Assembly: GCA_945266285.1 (NCBI GenBank)
Contig: CALYOP010000009.1
Coordinates: 1 to 64,000 of the forward strand
Length of the DNA stretch: 64,000 bases
Source of the DNA: an uncultured Commensalibacter sp.
GTDB lineage: Bacteria > Pseudomonadota > Alphaproteobacteria > Acetobacterales > Acetobacteraceae
Direction of reading: 5' to 3'
This document shows positions 56,122-64,000 of the stretch, in pieces; within the stretch, counting starts at the first letter, position 1; the number at the start of each line of letters is the position of its first letter. A program made the position numbers and the translations under genes. A model generated the notes under the pieces. The model was not told the origin of the DNA, searched no databases, and was given only the letters and a program-made list of their open reading frames with translations.

Positions 56122-56588
56122 TGAAAGCAAAATCTTTTATTCGATGGTATAAACTTTATAATAAAAAGAAGCTAAATATAAAAACGCTGAATGAAACTAT
56201 GGACAAATTTGAAGCGTTATTAAAGAAATACGGTGAAAAGGAACCCGAAGTTCAAGATCTCTATAATTCTTTGAAATCTTTATTTCAACAAATTCGCAAT
56301 GGTGAGATTACAAAACCACAAGATGATGATTGTCTTGCAGGAACGCGTCGTTGGATGCAAGAAATACCACCTGTAGCTCAATATAGTGATTTATTATTCA
56401 CGTATGGTGAATTTTTAACTGATTTAACAGGAGATAGAGAAAATCCTTTATATGGTGATAATGGTCCCATAGCATATTTGAATAAGATGAACGATCATGA
56501 AATATCTGTAAAACAGGTTGTAAAAAAAATGAAAGAAGACCTTGCTGAAGTTAACCGTAAGGCAAGAGAAGCAAGGAAACAAAGGTAA
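56121..56588 (+). CDS. Candidate immunity protein for the upstream toxin-like gene
   Basis: ATG shares one base with the toxin stop (TAATG); charged 155 aa protein with no signal peptide. Confidence 0.5.
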   Translation: MKAKSFIRWYKLYNKKKLNIKTLNETMDKFEALLKKYGEKEPEVQDLYNSLKSLFQQIRNGEITKPQDDDCLAGTRRWMQEIPPVAQYSDLLFTYGEFLTDLTGDRENPLYGDNGPIAYLNKMNDHEISVKQVVKKMKEDLAEVNRKAREARKQR

Positions 56589-56797
56589 CCTTTAACATTT
56601 CTGTATTTTTATCGATTAAATATGCAGTTTATCAAAAATTGGATTTTACGCCGATTATAATAATTTATTGGAGCTCGTCAAAATCAAGTTGATAAACTGC
56701 TAAAATTCGGGATAATTTAAAGATATACTGATTAATTATAACTTCAAATCAGCGATAAAAAGCAAAAAACGGAACAATAAATTTTAAAATCAAATCG

Positions 56798-56968
56798 TTA
56801 TAAAAGACTTCGTTCGATCATGATTATCTGACCACGTGAATGCGAAGTGGCGCAGGATTGAGATTGAACAAAGCGTAACCAAAATCTTATGACGGATGAA
56901 TATTCGATACGCCAGCGACGTGGATCAATAGAAGGATGCGATCCAAATTCATTGGGAAATATGCGCAT
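56798..56968 (-). CDS. Short unrecognised ORF (56 aa)
   Basis: Minus strand MRIFPNEFGSHPSIDPRRWRIEYSSVIRFWLRFVQSQSCATSHSRGQIIMIERSLL*; locally higher GC than flanks. Confidence 0.3.
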   Translation of the reverse strand: MRIFPNEFGSHPSIDPRRWRIEYSSVIRFWLRFVQSQSCATSHSRGQIIMIERSLL

Positions 56969-57067
56969 AGAATAAAGACAATTTAAAATTATTAATAAAT
57001 TTTAAGATTCTGTTATTCACAAACAAGAGAGAGATGTTAGAATGAACGCCTCATTTTAACTAAAAGC

Positions 57068-57688
57068 TTGTTTGAATTGTGGTTCACCTTGGTGTCGTCT
57101 GTTGAAAAGAAGAACGCTAAAGTTAGGGAAAAAGAGGATATAATCGAATATCATCCTCCCAATAGTTTAAAGGAACTGTTTTTTGGATTTCTTTATCTTG
57201 GTCTGATTGGTTTTGGGGGTGTTTTACCAATTACGCGCAGTTTTCTTGTTGAACAGCGTCGATGGGTAAATTCCCAGCATTTTGATGAATTATTAGGGGT
57301 TTGTCAGTTTTTACCCGGTGGAAATGTTAGCAATCTTGTTGTTGCTGTGGGGCGCGAGTTTTTCGGGTTTAAAGGGGCTATGGCGGCACTTTTGGGTCTG
57401 ATTACGGGGCCAATTATTTTTGTCGTTTTACTGAGTATTATCTACAGCCGATTTCAAAATCATCCGGTTGTTCAACATGTTTTATCAGGAATTGCAGCGG
57501 CGGCATGTGGCTTATTAATAGCTATGGTTTTAAAAATGATGCGACCATTTTGGCGCAGCGGGTTAACGATTTTCGTTATAGCGGTTTCAGTGATTTTGCT
57601 GAATGTTTTCTATCTTTCCATCGTTAAGGCATTATTGATTTTATTTCCATTAAGTATCTTCCTTTGTTGGAAGTGGAAACAATCATGA
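57068..57688 (+). CDS. Short-chain chromate transporter (CHR family), N-terminal-type half
   Basis: LFFGFLYLGLIGFGGVLPITRSFLVEQRRWVNSQHFDELLGVCQFLPGGNVSNLVVAVGREFFGFKGAMAALLGLITGP. Confidence 0.87.
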   Translation: MFELWFTLVSSVEKKNAKVREKEDIIEYHPPNSLKELFFGFLYLGLIGFGGVLPITRSFLVEQRRWVNSQHFDELLGVCQFLPGGNVSNLVVAVGREFFGFKGAMAALLGLITGPIIFVVLLSIIYSRFQNHPVVQHVLSGIAAAACGLLIAMVLKMMRPFWRSGLTIFVIAVSVILLNVFYLSIVKALLILFPLSIFLCWKWKQS

Positions 57689-58209
57689 ATCCAACACTGA
57701 TCATTCTTGGATTAATGATAATCAAACTTTCTTTAACGGCCTTTGGTGGAGGCTATACGATTTATCCCGAATTAGAACGCGGATTGGTCGAGGTTCATCA
57801 TTGGCTTACTAAAACCGAGTTCTATCAATTATTTGCCATTGCACAATCTGCACCCGGGCCGAATACGGTGCTTATGCCTTTGATCGGATGGCGATTGGGT
57901 GGGATTGAAGGGTTATTGATCGCAACATTTTCTGGTTATATTCCAGGTGCTTTGTTGACTTTTTTTGCAATGAAGGGTTGGGATTATTTTAAACAGCTTT
58001 CATGGTATGGCGTTATCAAAAGGGCATTAATTCCACTGACTATTGGTTTGCTTACCGCTAGTAGTTGGACAATCGCCAAAAGCGTAGCCCCAACCTTGAC
58101 TTTAACGATTATTCTGCTTGGTAGCGTGATCCTTTCGTTTCGAACCCGCTTACATCCATTAATTATACTGGGATGTGGCGGTATGGCAGGTATTATCGAA
58201 GGATATTAA
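57664..58209 (+). CDS. Short-chain chromate transporter (CHR family), C-terminal-type half (start probably 57685)
   Basis: IIKLSLTAFGGGYTIYPELERGLVEVHHWLTKTEFYQLFAIAQSAPGPNTVLMPLIGWRLGGIEGLLIATFSGYIPG. Confidence 0.87.
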   Translation: MLEVETIMNPTLIILGLMIIKLSLTAFGGGYTIYPELERGLVEVHHWLTKTEFYQLFAIAQSAPGPNTVLMPLIGWRLGGIEGLLIATFSGYIPGALLTFFAMKGWDYFKQLSWYGVIKRALIPLTIGLLTASSWTIAKSVAPTLTLTIILLGSVILSFRTRLHPLIILGCGGMAGIIEGY

Positions 58210-58266
58210 TGGCGATTTATTTCGCCTATATTCAAGAAATCTGATCGATATGGTGATTTGTAAGCC

Positions 58267-58998
58267 ATGTCGTCTATCCCTTTTATAGAGGTATATTCAA
58301 TGGCTGAGTCAAATAAATCCAGCAAGGCAAGTCTTGCTCAGGATCTGATGCCGCGTTATGGATTGGCATCCTATATTGATCGCAATAGCGAAGTTAACCA
58401 AATCAGTTTCCAAATCAGACAAATGATGGGGCATTTGCATGTTGCCCATCTTGTCAAGATGGTTGCTGTGGACATCAAAAACGATCATGTTGGTATGGTC
58501 AATGTGACACCGATGACGCATCAACGTTTGGCAAGTGAAGAGTTTTTGCCGCATGGTACTCAACATGAACTTCCTTATTTCCGGATTCAGGGCGGAAGTA
58601 ATGCGGTTATTATTGATCCGAAAATAGGGGATATTGGGGTCGCGATTTATTGCGATCGTGATATTACCAAAGTCAAGATAACACGGGATAACGCGGGGTC
58701 AGATAGCTACCGCCAACATGCAATGGAAGATGGTTTATATTTAGGGGGATTTTTGAATGGAAAACCTGAACAATTTGTTGAATTCAAAGAAGATGGAATT
58801 CACCTAAGATCACCCCAAAAGGTATTTATTGACGAACCGAATACAGAAATTAGCGGAAATGTAAAAATTAATGGTGAGGTCGGTATTCAAAAAAGTTTAA
58901 AGGCCAATGGCGATGTTACCGCTGGCAGCATAAGTCTGAAATCGCATATTCATAGTAAAGGCGAGAAGGGTGCTCCAACAGGTAAACCAATAGGTTAA
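58267..58998 (+). CDS. Baseplate spike protein, Gp138/gpV-like (start possibly 58300)
   Basis: IRQMMGHLHVAHLVKMVAVDI...VGMVNVTPMTHQ...GDIGVAIYCDRDIT...C-terminal beta-rich KVFIDEPNTEISGNVKINGEV. Confidence 0.8.
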   Translation: MSSIPFIEVYSMAESNKSSKASLAQDLMPRYGLASYIDRNSEVNQISFQIRQMMGHLHVAHLVKMVAVDIKNDHVGMVNVTPMTHQRLASEEFLPHGTQHELPYFRIQGGSNAVIIDPKIGDIGVAIYCDRDITKVKITRDNAGSDSYRQHAMEDGLYLGGFLNGKPEQFVEFKEDGIHLRSPQKVFIDEPNTEISGNVKINGEVGIQKSLKANGDVTAGSISLKSHIHSKGEKGAPTGKPIG

Positions 58999-59004
58999 CA
59001 GTAT

Positions 59005-60654
59005 TTATAGGGTTGTATCGGAATGAGGCGGATATTTTTTTTCAATATTTTTGGCATAATCCTGTAATTTTTCATGATGTAACAGAATAATATTTGCAGA
59101 AGATGCAAGTTGTTTGGCGGAAACGGTATAATCTGCATTGGATACGACGGCTGCATGATCGGCATGATAAAATATTTTTGCCGTACTGATTTCCTGAACC
59201 GCTTTGTTTCCTACCGGTTTGTTATAAAGTTTACATTGCAATATGAGGCGGATATGATTTTTGGTAGCAATCACATCGGCACCTTGATCACCACTAATAA
59301 CGGTAGTTTGGGCATCCCAACCAATTTGTTGTAAAAGATTTGCGCAATAAAGTTCATAATTACGTGGCTGCATCCGTGGCGAGTATTGAATACCCTTCGG
59401 TGTTTCCGATAATAAGATCGGTTTAGATTTTGCGGTATTATTAATCTGTTTGATTATTTCTTTTGAAATAAGCGGGATATAATCCGCTAATCCATCTTGC
59501 ATAAGAACAGGTCGGATACAGTTTTTTATGAAATTATTGATTTCTTTTTGCCACTTATCATAAATAATGGCGCCATAATCATCTTTGTAAAGGAGTTGCT
59601 TTCTTTTGATATAAAGAACCTTGTGGTGCTTTTCAATTTCCTGGCTAACACGTGCAAGTGCCATATCAATTTCGGTATTATCATAGGCAACCTGATGAAT
59701 CATGGTATTGATTTTTTCATGAAGTAAGGGATAGTAATCAATAAGCCCCGCCGCCTGAAGCATGGGTTTTATGCATTTGCTGATAAATTGGTCTCTTTCT
59801 CTGAACCATTTACTGAAAATGGTTTTTCCATATTCATCGGTATAAACACGTTTGATCCGCTTGATCCGTAATGTTCTTCCATTGCTATGAATTTCATTGC
59901 TTGCCAATAAAAGCGCTTGTGCAATAGCGTGCTGTTTTTGTTTCTCTTTTTTCCTTTTAACGATAAAGAGAATAATCCATTTCGAAAGTAATAAAAGAAT
60001 AATCAAAGCAAAAAAATATAAAAAGACCATTTTTAAATATAAACAATAAGTCCCAAAAGGTTTTGGTAAATTATCTAGAAAAGAAGTGTTTTTTTGTTGT
60101 TCTTGAAAATGTTGATCGGGTTTTTGGTTGATTTTGTGAATATTTGAATCAAAAGGTGCGGGGATATGTTCGATTTGGTTTTGATTGATATAACGCAGAA
60201 TATGCTTTACCGAATTGGTAGTGCCATCCAAGCTTATCGGTATCATTGATGAACCAATAAGAATAGAAGCCGATTGGTTCGCCGTTAGATTGTGAACAAA
60301 ATCTTTTAATTTTGTGGATGGAATATCCATTTTGAATGTATCAAAACCTTGATCCTTTGGGAAATTTCCCTTGAATAAGGTAAATACGGAATGATCAATT
60401 TTAATCTGTATATAAGCCTGATTGGTTATAAAATGCCGTTCTTGCGGTAGGGAAATCGTTAAATAAGGTTGTTTTTCTGGAATAAGATGAAGGGAAATAA
60501 CAGCATTATTTCCCTGATAACACATAGCAAGACGGTTTGTTTTATTATCGATTAATGTTTTCCAGTTTCCAAATTGATCAATGGAATAGGTTCTGGCTGT
60601 TGTCGATGTACAAAGAAGGAGGAAAAAAAATAGCACACCAAGAACAAAACGCAT
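59005..60654 (-). CDS. Membrane-anchored Mrr-type nuclease: signal peptide, periplasmic domain, TM helix, internal repeat, Mrr catalytic domain
   Basis: TM MVFLYFFALIILLLLSKWIILFIV followed by KRKKEKQK; two internal repeats (TDEYGKTIFSKWFRERDQFISKCIKPMLQAAGLIDYYPLL and KDDYGAIIYDKWQKEINNFIKNCIRPVLMQDGLADYIPLI); C-terminal YELYCANLLQQIGW...GDQGADVIATKNHIRLILQCKLYNKPVG. Confidence 0.8.
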   Translation of the reverse strand: MRFVLGVLFFFLLLCTSTTARTYSIDQFGNWKTLIDNKTNRLAMCYQGNNAVISLHLIPEKQPYLTISLPQERHFITNQAYIQIKIDHSVFTLFKGNFPKDQGFDTFKMDIPSTKLKDFVHNLTANQSASILIGSSMIPISLDGTTNSVKHILRYINQNQIEHIPAPFDSNIHKINQKPDQHFQEQQKNTSFLDNLPKPFGTYCLYLKMVFLYFFALIILLLLSKWIILFIVKRKKEKQKQHAIAQALLLASNEIHSNGRTLRIKRIKRVYTDEYGKTIFSKWFRERDQFISKCIKPMLQAAGLIDYYPLLHEKINTMIHQVAYDNTEIDMALARVSQEIEKHHKVLYIKRKQLLYKDDYGAIIYDKWQKEINNFIKNCIRPVLMQDGLADYIPLISKEIIKQINNTAKSKPILLSETPKGIQYSPRMQPRNYELYCANLLQQIGWDAQTTVISGDQGADVIATKNHIRLILQCKLYNKPVGNKAVQEISTAKIFYHADHAAVVSNADYTVSAKQLASSANIILLHHEKLQDYAKNIEKKYPPHSDTTL

Positions 60655-60761
60655 TATCCCTCCTTTGATTGCTGAACTTTATAACAGGGCAAAAGGCAGA
60701 ACAAGGGAAAATATCGAATTATTCAATTATTAACAACAATTTAAAACCGTCAAACGAACAT

Positions 60762-60792
60762 AAAGGCTTCCTTAAAGGAGGCCTTTTTTATT
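60762..60792 (+). terminator. Terminator hairpin between cargo nuclease and baseplate operon
   Basis: AAAGGCTTCC ttaaa GGAGGCCTTTTTTA. Confidence 0.75.
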
Positions 60793-60803
60793 GGGAATTT
60801 TAA

Positions 60804-61154
60804 ATGACGATCAGCCTGTATTTGAATCCCGCTAATTGGGATTTGGCAATTGACTATAAAGGGAATATTGCCACTGCGAGTGAATCCTATGCTGTTGCTC
60901 AGAATGTTGCCTGTGCAGTTAAAACGTTTTCTGGTGAATGCTGGTACGACACAACGCTGGGTATTCCTTACTTTGACGATCTTTTTGATCCGAAAACTTC
61001 ATTGAGCATGGTTGCTGCTTATCTCGAAGATGCAGCAAATTCGGTTCAATCCGTTAAAGCGTCTAAAGCTAATATTGAACTTCATGGGCGCCAGCTGACA
61101 GGAACAATTTGTGTTACGACCAAAGATGGAAGGAATCTGAATCTTGAGTTCTAA
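60804..61154 (+). CDS. Baseplate gp25-like protein
   Basis: LNPANWDLAIDYKGNIATASESYAVAQNVACAVKTFSGECWYDTTLGIPYFDDLF; precedes baseplate J. Confidence 0.72.
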   Translation: MTISLYLNPANWDLAIDYKGNIATASESYAVAQNVACAVKTFSGECWYDTTLGIPYFDDLFDPKTSLSMVAAYLEDAANSVQSVKASKANIELHGRQLTGTICVTTKDGRNLNLEF

Positions 61155-62667
61155 TAGTAATAATAAAACGGCGCTTCAAATCGCGGTTCCTTTGCCGGAA
61201 TTGGGGCCAAATGGTTATGATACACCAGAGGAATCAAAAATCCTTTCGGGTGTGCAGGCCGATATGAATATCGCTTTTGGTGGCAATCTTGATAATCAAT
61301 TAACCAGTCCTCAAGGGCAGTTAGCTCAAAGTTTGGCAGCAATTATCGCCGACAGAAATGCGCAATTCGCCTATTACGTCAATCAGATTGATCCCAATTA
61401 TGCCGAAGGTCGTATGCAGGATGCAATTGGGCGAATTTACTTTATTGAACGTAAACGCGAAACCTTTACAACCATTTATAATGTGGAATGTCGTGGGGCT
61501 GCTGGAACTTTTATTCAAAAAGGAACGCTTGCCAAAGATGAATCCGGAAATCTTTATCAAAGTCTTGAGGATGAAAAGATAACCCAAACCCCACCAACGA
61601 TTACGATTACCTTTCATATCACGGCTTATGCAAGTAAAGAAGGAACACAGATTCCTAAATTTACCGTAATTAGTGATAAGGACGGGAATCAGTTCTTGCT
61701 TACGGATTCTTATTCTGTTCCACAGGATAAAACTTTGCTGAATGTTGTGGCAACCAGTAACAGATTTTCTGGAGCAGCAGGATCGAGTATTAGTAAAAAC
61801 ACCGTATTTCAGGATTCTTCTGGCAATACCTATTCCCCAGAACAGGATATACGTATTCCATCACCTTCGACCGCTTTGGTTACTTTTCAATGTATGAATC
61901 CAGGACCGATTGCCTGTCCTGCCGGTGCTTTAAACCAGATTTATCAGCTTTTGCCGGGATGGGATAGTATCTATAATCCACAAGATGGCATTTTGGGAAC
62001 CCTTACCGAAGGAAGAGCCGCATTTGAATTCCGTCGACGTAATAGTGTTGCTGCAAATGCGGTCAATAGTATGAATGATATCCGTAGTGCGGTGATGAGT
62101 GAAGAAGTTGGCACCGTCGATGCTTATGTAACCGAAAATTTTACGGATAAACCGATAAATATCGACGATATTACACTTAAACCACATAGTATTTATGTTT
62201 GTGTATCCGGTTCCACGCCTGAAAAAATTGCCAAAGCGATTTGGCATAAGAAACCACCAGGATGTGGTATGAATGGCGATACCCATCATCGTGTTGAAGA
62301 TGATGAAAGTGGGTATATGAAGCCTTATCCTACTTATGATGTGTGGTGGCAAACAGCGCGACCAGTGCCTTTAAAGGTCGAAGTTCTTATTGCTAGAGAT
62401 CCTAGGAATACAGACATACCGCCTAATGTTATTCAACAGGTTCAAGACGGAATTCTCAAGATTTTCGAAAATGGTGATCAAGGGCAGACAGGACGTATCG
62501 GTGCAAAATTATATGCTGCGAGTTTTTTGGCAGCATTGCCTTATTATCTTTCTTCTGGGGTTCAGGTTGTTAACCTTTTGTTAAATGGCGGCGTTGAATT
62601 CCATGCCAGCATTAGTGAAATCGCCACACTGACTTCAAGTAATATTCAGGTATCCTATTATGTATGA
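61144..62667 (+). CDS. Baseplate J-like protein
   Basis: 507 aa; GGNLDNQLTSPQGQLAQSLAAIIADRNAQF, FEFRRRNSVAANAVNSMNDIRSAVMSEEVGTVDAYVTENFTD. Confidence 0.87.
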   Translation: MSSNSNNKTALQIAVPLPELGPNGYDTPEESKILSGVQADMNIAFGGNLDNQLTSPQGQLAQSLAAIIADRNAQFAYYVNQIDPNYAEGRMQDAIGRIYFIERKRETFTTIYNVECRGAAGTFIQKGTLAKDESGNLYQSLEDEKITQTPPTITITFHITAYASKEGTQIPKFTVISDKDGNQFLLTDSYSVPQDKTLLNVVATSNRFSGAAGSSISKNTVFQDSSGNTYSPEQDIRIPSPSTALVTFQCMNPGPIACPAGALNQIYQLLPGWDSIYNPQDGILGTLTEGRAAFEFRRRNSVAANAVNSMNDIRSAVMSEEVGTVDAYVTENFTDKPINIDDITLKPHSIYVCVSGSTPEKIAKAIWHKKPPGCGMNGDTHHRVEDDESGYMKPYPTYDVWWQTARPVPLKVEVLIARDPRNTDIPPNVIQQVQDGILKIFENGDQGQTGRIGAKLYAASFLAALPYYLSSGVQVVNLLLNGGVEFHASISEIATLTSSNIQVSYYV

Positions 62668-63349
62668 GGTATCGCGGACGATAATGGCGCAATATGCGAA
62701 TGCGCCGCGATTATGTGGATTAATTGACCGTATGAATACGGCAATTGATCCCAAAATAATATTTGATCGGTTTTATGACGAAGTCTGGAATATTAATACG
62801 GCAAAAGGATATGGTTTGGATATCTGGGGACGAATTGTTAGTTTGTCCCGTATGATGCCTGTTATAACCAATTTATATTTTGGATTTGCTGAAGAAACGA
62901 TATTATTTATCCGTCCTTTTAACCAGGCACCTTTTTATAATGGTGAAGTTAACGGGGATGGTTATGTTACCCTTTCCGACAAGCTTTATCGTTCTTTGAT
63001 TTTAGCCAAAGCATTCAGCAATATTTGTTCGGCAACGATAAGTGACATGAACAGAATTCTGCGTTTTCTTTTTGGGGTGCAGACGGATGATTCCGGTGAA
63101 CCACAGTGGACAGAGGAAAGACAATGCTGGGTGACCGATAATTTTGATATGTCGTTAACGATCAATTTCACATGGTCACCAACCGCCTTTGAAGCGAGTA
63201 TTTTGATCAATTCTGAAATCTTTCCAAGGCCTGCGGGAGTTTTATTTAAATATAAAATCATCCCTAATTATTCAAAATTGAAGTTTTTTGGTTTCAGTGA
63301 AGCTAAAGAGCCTCGTTATAGTCCTTTTGATGTCGAAAGTTTTTTTTGA
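62660..63349 (+). CDS. DUF2612 phage tail protein
   Basis: DRFYDEVWNINTAKGYGLDIWGRIVSLSR...FGFAEE...FNQAPFYNG...LYRSLILAKAFSNICSATISDMNRILRFLFG. Confidence 0.87.
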   Translation: MYEVSRTIMAQYANAPRLCGLIDRMNTAIDPKIIFDRFYDEVWNINTAKGYGLDIWGRIVSLSRMMPVITNLYFGFAEETILFIRPFNQAPFYNGEVNGDGYVTLSDKLYRSLILAKAFSNICSATISDMNRILRFLFGVQTDDSGEPQWTEERQCWVTDNFDMSLTINFTWSPTAFEASILINSEIFPRPAGVLFKYKIIPNYSKLKFFGFSEAKEPRYSPFDVESFF

Positions 63350-63485
63350 AAACAGCCTTACAAGATGGATTGTTTGAGGACTGCATATAGATCTTTAATC
63401 CGAACCGCAATGAATTTGAATTAGCCATCTTTCTTAAGACTATTTTTCTCTTTTTTTTCCAGAATTTTTACAGGAAATTTTAAGT

Positions 63486-64000
63486 ATGGTAACAAAACCC
63501 AAAAACATTACAATGCCCTTTGCACAAAAGGGATTAAAAAACAATATTCCCGAAGAAAGAGATTCCTCAAATCCTGGTCAGGCTTCTTTGGCTGAAGGTT
63601 TCCCAGCGGCTACGATGGTACCGATTAATCAAGGTGGTGTACCGCCATCAGTTCGAGATATGAATGGTATTTTGTATTTGTTAGCTCAACATATTCAATA
63701 TCTCAATGCGGGTGGTACTTATACTTTTGATGGCAATTTTGCTGCAAAAAACGGCGGCTATCCAATTGGCACTATTCTGCAAGCTAAAAATCAAGGGTTC
63801 CCTTTTTGGGTTAATACGGTTGATGGTAATGCTACGGATCCAAATAATGGGGGAACAGGTTGGAAGCCCTTAATCAATCTAAGTTCTGCTGATAATAATC
63901 AATTAGTCTGGAAAAATGATGGGCTTTGCTTGCCATTGAAATTTACATCCGTTGAACAAGGCGGTGGCCCCAACCAATCTACAAACAAGATCAATCTGGG
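63486..64000 (+). CDS. Tail fibre-like protein, partial at window edge
   Basis: MVTKPKNITMPFAQKGLKNNIPEERDSSNPGQASLAEGFPAATMVPINQGGVPPSVRDMNGILYLLAQHIQYLNAGG...; open to the right edge. Confidence 0.75.
   Translation, partial: MVTKPKNITMPFAQKGLKNNIPEERDSSNPGQASLAEGFPAATMVPINQGGVPPSVRDMNGILYLLAQHIQYLNAGGTYTFDGNFAAKNGGYPIGTILQAKNQGFPFWVNTVDGNATDPNNGGTGWKPLINLSSADNNQLVWKNDGLCLPLKFTSVEQGGGPNQSTNKINL

Larger units (their letters stand above)
32697..64000. mobile_element. Myovirus-type prophage with multiple cargo insertions; right end outside window
   Basis: Repressor, replication-like genes, terminase, portal, capsid, sheath, tube, chaperone, baseplate, spike, baseplate J and tail fibre in order. 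Left boundary approximate; no integrase or att site seen. Confidence 0.85.

Overview
The window is a low-GC alphaproteobacterial chromosome segment. Gene content and a two-piece tmRNA suggest an acetic-acid bacterium; this is inferred, not proven. Contents from left to right: (1) TPP riboswitch plus thiO-thiS-thiG-thiE-thiF operon; (2) a periplasmic redox cluster (Tat-type FAD dehydrogenase, tri-haem cytochrome c, aminobutyraldehyde-type aldehyde dehydrogenase, duplicated SnoaL protein, OprB-like porin) that looks like polyamine oxidation; (3) broken SDR and alpha/beta-hydrolase genes; (4) a decayed integrative element at tRNA-Tyr carrying intact hsdR, an hsdS split by one in-frame TAA, only the tail of hsdM, and remnants of a small terminase and a DUF4102-type integrase; (5) housekeeping genes rlmB, tgt, queA, sspB and a permuted tmRNA gene on the minus strand with tag ANDNFEAHAVAA; (6) a tandem pair of paralogous secreted proteins; (7) a myovirus-type prophage from about 32.7 kb to beyond the right edge. 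The prophage has a recognisable late gene order but no visible tape-measure gene. It also carries several cargo modules: a family of minus-strand secreted/membrane proteins, one of them fused through a TM helix to an Mrr-type nuclease; a decayed polymorphic-toxin-like gene overlapping a candidate immunity gene; a split chromate-transporter pair; and a terminator-flanked secreted protein. The tail-assembly chaperone contains a textbook T TTT TTT slippery site in frame, followed by a candidate stem and a 77-codon -1 frame. Many genes have single in-frame stops or homopolymer-length frameshifts, which need read-level verification.
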